Of a stretch of 64,000 nt of DNA, positions 58,700-64,000 are shown one piece after another. Origin of the DNA: Watersipora subatra (lineage: Eukaryota; Bryozoa; Gymnolaemata; Cheilostomatida; Watersiporidae); assembly GCF_963576615.1 (NCBI RefSeq), contig NC_088708.1, positions 25,303,191-25,367,190 of the forward strand, read 5' to 3'. The position numbers and the translations under genes are program-made. Below the pieces are notes generated by a model, which saw nothing but the letters and a program-made list of their open reading frames with translations, searched no databases and was not told where the DNA came from. Numbering within the stretch: the first letter of the stretch is position 1; every line of letters begins with the position of its first letter.

Positions 58700-60420
58700 G
58701 CTTAATCTATAAAATAGTCATTGTGGCCCATTGTCGAAATGACCGACTGCAAGATAGAGTGTTTATGTATAGCACTGCAATATTGTAATAGATTGTTTTG
58801 TAAGTATCACATTACAAACTTTCTTATATACAAACAAAATTATATACAAACAGCTGACACTTTTTTAGAATTTATAAATCCTGTTCTATAACTGGAATTC
58901 GGAATTTTTTAATGATATGATCTACAGCTTTATGCAGTGGTTTGCATTTCAGGTCAAAATATATCAATGTATGCTCCTCTGAGGTTTAGCGAGATACTTC
59001 TAACTGCTTCATAACTTTCGATTCTTTTCAAATGACTCACCCTAAGGAACCTTAGGAGGAAGTAAACTGCTGCTGTCTCTTGCACTTTGTGTAATCATTA
59101 TTAATTTTCTTACTATTTTACAAGCTGCTATGGAAAGCCATGAGCTTTGTTCATGTTTTTTTGAAGTTAGGGGATACTCCTACCTTGTCCAAGACTAGAG
59201 AGAATTAACTGTACAATTTTATGTTAAAGGTTATCTTGTTGGGGAAATTCGAAAATTGTCTGACAGAAGTTTCTTCTTGGGACCGCTTGGATTCGAAAAA
59301 GTGTAAATTTATTCCAATATGTAGCCTTCTGACAGCCAGTTACTTTTAATAATGCAGGTATAATTATGCTGCCATACTCTCATCTTTCGTTACACTGGTA
59401 AGCAGTCATTTGTGGCTAAATGCACTTGGATTCTGCTGTCGCTTCTCGAGTCAGTCTTGGTAACAAGTTATTTTTAGCAGACGCTGTCTTACGACTCTCA
59501 AAACCGACCATTAACGACTCTCTAATCTATTCTTGATATTGACACGAAAGGCTCAAACCAGGTACCAACAACCTTTGGAACTAGTCTTCTGAAACAGCTG
59601 GTTATTGTATTTGTTTGATAAAACCTTTTAAAAATTAACACATGCACATTTAGATTTTCAACTTATTTAACAATGAGTTTATGCTGAGAAGTTCGACTTA
59701 CTGAAATAAATGGACAGACTTAAATGTTATTTAGTTTCGATCCATTTTTTACCTTTTTACTCTATGAAACGCGGCTTTTTCCAACAAAACTATAGAGTTA
59801 AATTTTTTTTACTCATAACCTAAAATCATAAAACATTATTGTACTTGTTAGGCTAGAAACGACTCTATGTCTGTGACGCCGAATTTGTTTTTATTTCTCA
59901 TTTTATATAGATAGTAGGGTAATATTGGTTAGGCACATTATTTAAAAGGCGTTCGGTATGGATGTCCGTCGACATACTAAAGTGATAAGAGCGGATCAGT
60001 TTGAACATTACAATGATATATTTAGAAAGACAAATTCCTCTCGAAACAAACGGAAATACCTTGAGTGTGACAATGAACAAGTCAGTTAATTCATATAGTA
60101 CCCGTGTATAGGGTCTAATACTCCTGTTTAATGGAACAGAGCGTTTGTGTGTCACTTCTTGGGTCATAAACGTAATATTCAAATCATAATTATTTATAAT
60201 ACTATGCTTACTCTAATAAGCTACATCTTTAAAACGTTTAAACAAAGACGCTTACTAGTATATAAAAGCTTGTGAAGATGAAATGTTGAATATGCAGCTT
60301 CGGTGTGAACAAACCCGTTAACCAACGGATTCAAAACATTGAAATGGCGGAAAGCAAAGCCGTCAGATTTATATAGGAAGTGTATCATTACTGCACATGA
60401 AATGTTCCAACTTGACACAC
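58700..60420. other. No gene recognised
   Basis: AT-rich sequence. Short open frames on both strands show no recognisable domain, and none has clear flanking splice signals. Confidence 0.6.
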
Positions 60421-60429
60421 TTGTTAAAA

Positions 60430-60655
60430 TATGAACGAAAATATGACATGCACTATTGCAATGCATTATCTCCAAAGATGAACACCATAACACCCTGTTC
60501 AGATCATACGGTGAAATGATGCAAGTCAAACCTGTCAAAGATGAACGCAAACTCGACATGCACTATTGCAACGTACTATCTCCCAATAGGTACACCATAA
60601 CACACTGTTCAGCTCATATAGTGAAATGATGCAAGTTAAATCTGTCAAGAATCAA
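60430..60655. repeat. Tandem duplication, two ~112-bp copies
   Basis: GACATGCACTATTGCAA, then ACACCATAACAC-CTGTTCAG and GTGAAATGATGCAAGT, repeats once with scattered substitutions. Confidence 0.85.
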
Positions 60656-61024
60656 GATGGTCTCCAACAACTTATGCCAAAAATCTGTATAAAACTACAG
60701 CTTGCTACCATGAACTGTCAGAGAATTAAATCTTCTTTTGATTTCTAGCAAAACATTTTATACACACAGTCGATGTCACAATGTCAAGCAACACAACTGA
60801 TAAATACTGGCTAAGGTTTTGAAATTTCGTGAGGTATCTGAAAGCTCATGAGGAACAAATCTGTAAACACTGCCCTGTCACGAATTAGCAAGTCTCTTGG
60901 AAATAAATGAACACGTATAGCGTTATATATACAATGTCCATGCCATTTTAGTTCGGTGTGCTAGATCGTTGTGATAGATCGTCAGATGCATCGACAAAAC
61001 AGAGAATATGTAGCTGCGCAATTG

Positions 61025-61934
61025 TTAAAGGTTGACTTGCAACAAAATTCACATTTCAGTTATTATGTATCAAAAGATTCACCATGTCTTACTCTGCTGT
61101 GTTGTAAGTGCAAAATATGTGGAAATGTGACTACAAGCTCTTAGAAGCTAAAAAACGAACAGTTGATTGCAGCCATCACGAAAACGCCGTAGATTAGAAT
61201 CTCTTTATTTCAACGACGTACTCGAACATTGTGGTTATTGTTTTCGATCACGTCAAATTATAGGCCAATAAATGGCTCAATATAAAACATTTCTTAAAAA
61301 TAGTTTATGACAAATACTTAGGGTTCTACCGAAAAGCCTGTATCAAATATAGATGCTCGTTATTTTACAGTTTTGTTTCGGCTTGGTCTAATCATCTAGT
61401 CATAATCTGATCATGTGACCCATACTTCCTGCCAAATGGCATGAACAATTTCTGCAGCATTTTACGACTATCACAGGTGACCAACAGGCTCATCATGTTT
61501 ATCAGAGGATGGTATGCACTCCTTCAAGCTAAAGTTGAAAAAATTGAACTAATTTTTTGCCTAGGTTTCAAGATATCAATGCTCAGTGACAGCATTACAA
61601 TGATGATGATGAAATAGACACGCTAGGACAATAGATATGGTTTTATTGAATGCGTGAAGCATATTTGTAAAAATATTTCGACGAATGAGGTTGTATGAAA
61701 ATGTAAACAGATGCACATCGTGTTTAACTACATCCCATTTGAGCCGTTTTGACAAGGGATTCCAGCTTATGACATTTTCGTGATGGCCGTGATTAACTGT
61801 TCGTTTTTGAGATTTTAAGAGCTTGTAATCACATTTCCACATATTTTGCCCCTACATCACAACAGATTAAGACATGGTGAACCTTTTGATACCAAATAAC
61901 TGTAATGTGAATTTTGTTGTAAGTCAACTTTTAA
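61025..61934. mobile_element. TTAA-flanked foldback element, copy 2 (910 bp)
   Basis: Same ends (TTAAAGGTTGACTTGCAACA and AAGTCAACTTTTAA) and same interior order as 52525-53410. Interior blocks such as GTTTATGACAAA, TTTTGTTTCGGCTTG and GACCAACAGGCTCATCATG are shared. No transposase is encoded. Confidence 0.8.
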
Positions 61935-62500
61935 GGGCCATCGATTGGGACAGGTCTTAAAGCGTCAGTCTACCAATCTGAATATCATTAGTTGAGAGTA
62001 TCGCCCAAAGTTATCTTTTATCCTAACCTTGACCCCTGGATACAGATAGGCTATGAACAGGTTTTTATTTAAAATATATTTTTGTTCTGCTTCATTGTAG
62101 ATGTCTAAAATATTTGTTATTAGTTTTACTTTACAGAATAGATTGCTGTCTAGAAAAAATAAACAAATCGTTGTAAATTTGCGTCGAATATGTACATTCT
62201 CCATCGACTTATTGTACAATTACCGCTATCTTAGTCTATAAAAGAGTGAAATTGATCGAAAAGGAGACCAGTTGTCAATGCAAACTACTAATATTATAGT
62301 TACAATACAGCCAACAAATTAAAAAGTCAAGTCTTGTTTTTTTCTTTTCGTATGGCCCAAGGGGTGAGTTTCGAAAGATCTTGGACTAGGAATGAATTAG
62401 GCAATTCACATGATTTTACTGTTTGTACAACGTAAAATTCCTATAATGCAAATGTTCCTGGAATGGATTATCTACATTGTAAGAGCGTCTACTGTGATAC
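61935..62500. other. No gene recognised
   Basis: AT-rich sequence without a supported exon or repeat boundary. Confidence 0.55.
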
Positions 62501-62795
62501 GAACTGAGAGAATAAAATCATGAAAATGTTAAATTAATAGTAACAATGAGTACATAAAAATGTGTGTGTTAAAAAGGTTACTGTTGCAGCAGAAGCTCGT
62601 TGTATTCAAAGTTTTGATGGACTATACTGGTACCTCTCAAAACTGGTACAAACATAGCAGTGAAGCGCACGAGGTTACTTTGTCTGACTGAACGGAGAGA
62701 AAATGTGGAAGCAATTCCTACTCGAGATAATACAACTGTCCATGTGAAAAGTATTTAGCTTTTACAGATTTAGCGATTGACCTTAGGAAGACCCG
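62500..62795. repeat. Second copy of the repeat body at 57330-57625
   Basis: Shares AAAAAGGTTACTGTTGCAGC, ACTGGTACCTCTC, CTGAACGGAGAGAAAATGT and the following blocks with 57400-57625. It is diverged by many substitutions and lacks the CTAGCTGTGC opening. Confidence 0.65.
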
Positions 62796-63000
62796 GAAGT
62801 AGGAGTGTAATGGAAAATTTGAAATTGAAACGCCACGTTTAAAAATTACAAATAAAAAAGTAAGTAATGGATTTTGAAATGGTGTTTAAAAAACTTTCAA
62901 AAGAAAAACAAACGCAAAAGGTAATATTAATTAATAATGAAAAGCAGTTATTTAGCTTGTAACCTGCAATCGCGGTAAAAATAGATAAGATGGTTGAGAA

Positions 63001-63195
63001 TGATGCGGATGGCTCAGCCTAGTGGTTACGCGCATGTGTTTGCAGACTTGTGATTTGAATGTAGCGAGTTCAATTCTGGTGCAATTCGGATTTTTCAATG
63101 CTTGATTATAATTGCTATCGCTGGACACAGGTATAACAAGTGAACAAACCAACAAAAAGCAAACAAACACTGACATTTATATATAGATAAATAAA
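63001..63195 (+). mobile_element. tRNA-derived SINE
   Basis: The head reads GGATGGCTCAGCCTAGTGGTTA (box A) and GCGAGTTCAATTCTGG (box B). The tail has GCTGGACACAGGTATAACAA and AAACAAACACTGACA, similar to the SINE at 56905. It ends in an AT-rich stretch. Confidence 0.7.
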
Positions 63196-63331
63196 TATAT
63201 GTATACCATTTATAATTAACAGTCACAAGCAATAAGCTTTTGGTTGCAAAGTTTCCATCTTTTTCTTTGTTGATAGCTTCAGAATGTATGTGTTTCTACA
63301 GTATTGATGGCTGCGATCGGTTTGGTTTTAG

Positions 63332-63547
63332 GAACCTACAGAAGGTTACAGCTATCCAAAATACCGAAGATCTATGTCCAGGCTTACAGATTCGTGGAAG
63401 AAAACCCTAAATCGGAAACTTTCGCTTCGCAGAAGTGGGAAAGTTAAACGATTGACTAACCGAAGCAGGCAAATGAATTACGCTCTTCCATTTGACGATG
63501 CACTGGTATACTTCGAGCTCCTTGAATCTTCTACCAGTCGGGATCAG
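63332..63547 (+). CDS. Internal exon of an unrecognised gene, 72 codons
   Basis: The exon is bounded by TTTTAG| and |GTAATT and is open in phase 0 throughout. It encodes EPTEGYSYPKYRRSMSRLTD, a basic stretch RKLSLRRSGKVKRLTNRSRQ, and PFDDALVYFELLESS. The basic serine-rich part could be a phosphorylation or nuclear-targeting region. No domain is recognised, and the other exons would lie outside the window or in unread introns. Support is only splice signals, the open frame and amino-acid composition. Confidence 0.45.
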
Positions 63548-64000
63548 GTAATTTCTAATCATGATACCAAAAGGCCAGGTGTCGGTTGTACAGGAAGTTA
63601 ATTTAAGAACATAACACAAGTTACATCCTGGGTGTTCCAGTTTTGGTTGCCGATCAAGTTACTTATCGTTTAGAACTTTAGGTAAATAATAATACATAGC
63701 CTTTAAATGCCTTCATGACCTAATATAATAGGTCAAACGTCATGTAGAAACAGGGCTGCCTGGTGTTTGAACCATCTAATTTTCCATCTGTAGGCCTGCG
63801 AGTATTCACTCTTGAGAGGGGCTTTAAGAAATTGAGCAAGTATTCACACCATGCATTTTACCCTAGGACACTTATATTTCGCTAGTATTTAGTTTCGTGA
63901 GTAGCATACAGAGTAAAATTTTGCTGCAACTTAATTTCGCAGCTCTGATGAGTGCGAAAATCTAGTGATGTGAAAATAAATGCAGTGGAACAAACATAAT
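63548..64000. other. No feature recognised
   Basis: Presumed intron or intergenic sequence. No coding segment or repeat was identified. Confidence 0.5.

Noticed and set aside
63003-63082. Possible functional tRNA gene
   Set aside because: Box A and B are recognisable, but the arms do not pair properly and a SINE tail follows directly. The same applies to the heads at 56909 and 31006.

Overview
The window looks like nuclear DNA from an animal, probably a marine invertebrate. It is AT-rich, its genes are split by GT-AG introns, most of its length is transposable elements and tandem repeats, and it carries metazoan genes (coilin, an RPUSD2-type pseudouridine synthase). I see nothing bacterial. 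The phylum cannot be fixed from the sequence. The two-cysteine-domain gene family seen twice here is one I associate with cnidarians and molluscs, so a lophotrochozoan or similar animal is a guess.

Layout. 0-6.8 kb: a decayed copy of that cysteine-domain family, split by a complete, apparently young Ty1/copia retrotransposon (identical 234-bp LTRs, 5-bp target duplication, intact 1286-aa polyprotein). 7.0-10.9 kb: a decayed Ty3/gypsy element between two arrays of the same 24-bp minisatellite, then a purine-rich tract. 12.7-14.6 kb: a broken THAP-domain / P-element-like gene on the minus strand. 18.1-24.6 kb: a four-exon gene (336 aa, plus strand) with five copies of a roughly 33-residue repeat. 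24.8-26.4 kb: a four-exon gene for a 125-aa protein. 27.2-29.0 kb: a TIR element splitting a 20-bp satellite.

29.5-46.1 kb is occupied by the coilin gene (COIL, minus strand, eight coding exons, 590 aa). Its 7.8-kb sixth intron holds a nested same-strand gene of the cysteine-domain family (31.9-34.2 kb) and a 3.5-kb satellite with a strict 21-bp period. Its other introns hold a 25-bp perfect hairpin, a mariner-derived foldback, a pogo-like element and copies of a dispersed repeat. 47.5-48.6 kb is a hAT remnant with a BED finger. 48.7-55.7 kb is a ten-exon RPUSD2-like gene (473 aa, plus strand) whose introns carry a TTAA-flanked foldback element and a 13-bp minisatellite of exactly 30 units. 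55.8-64 kb is mostly repeats (SINEs, a second TTAA foldback element, tandem duplications) and ends with one exon of an unrecognised gene.

The cellular genes do not form an obvious pathway. Coilin (Cajal bodies, snRNP maturation) and RPUSD2 (RNA pseudouridylation) both belong to RNA biology, but their proximity may be chance. Exon models were built by hand from splice signals, reading phase and protein-family resemblance. No alignment or database search was run.
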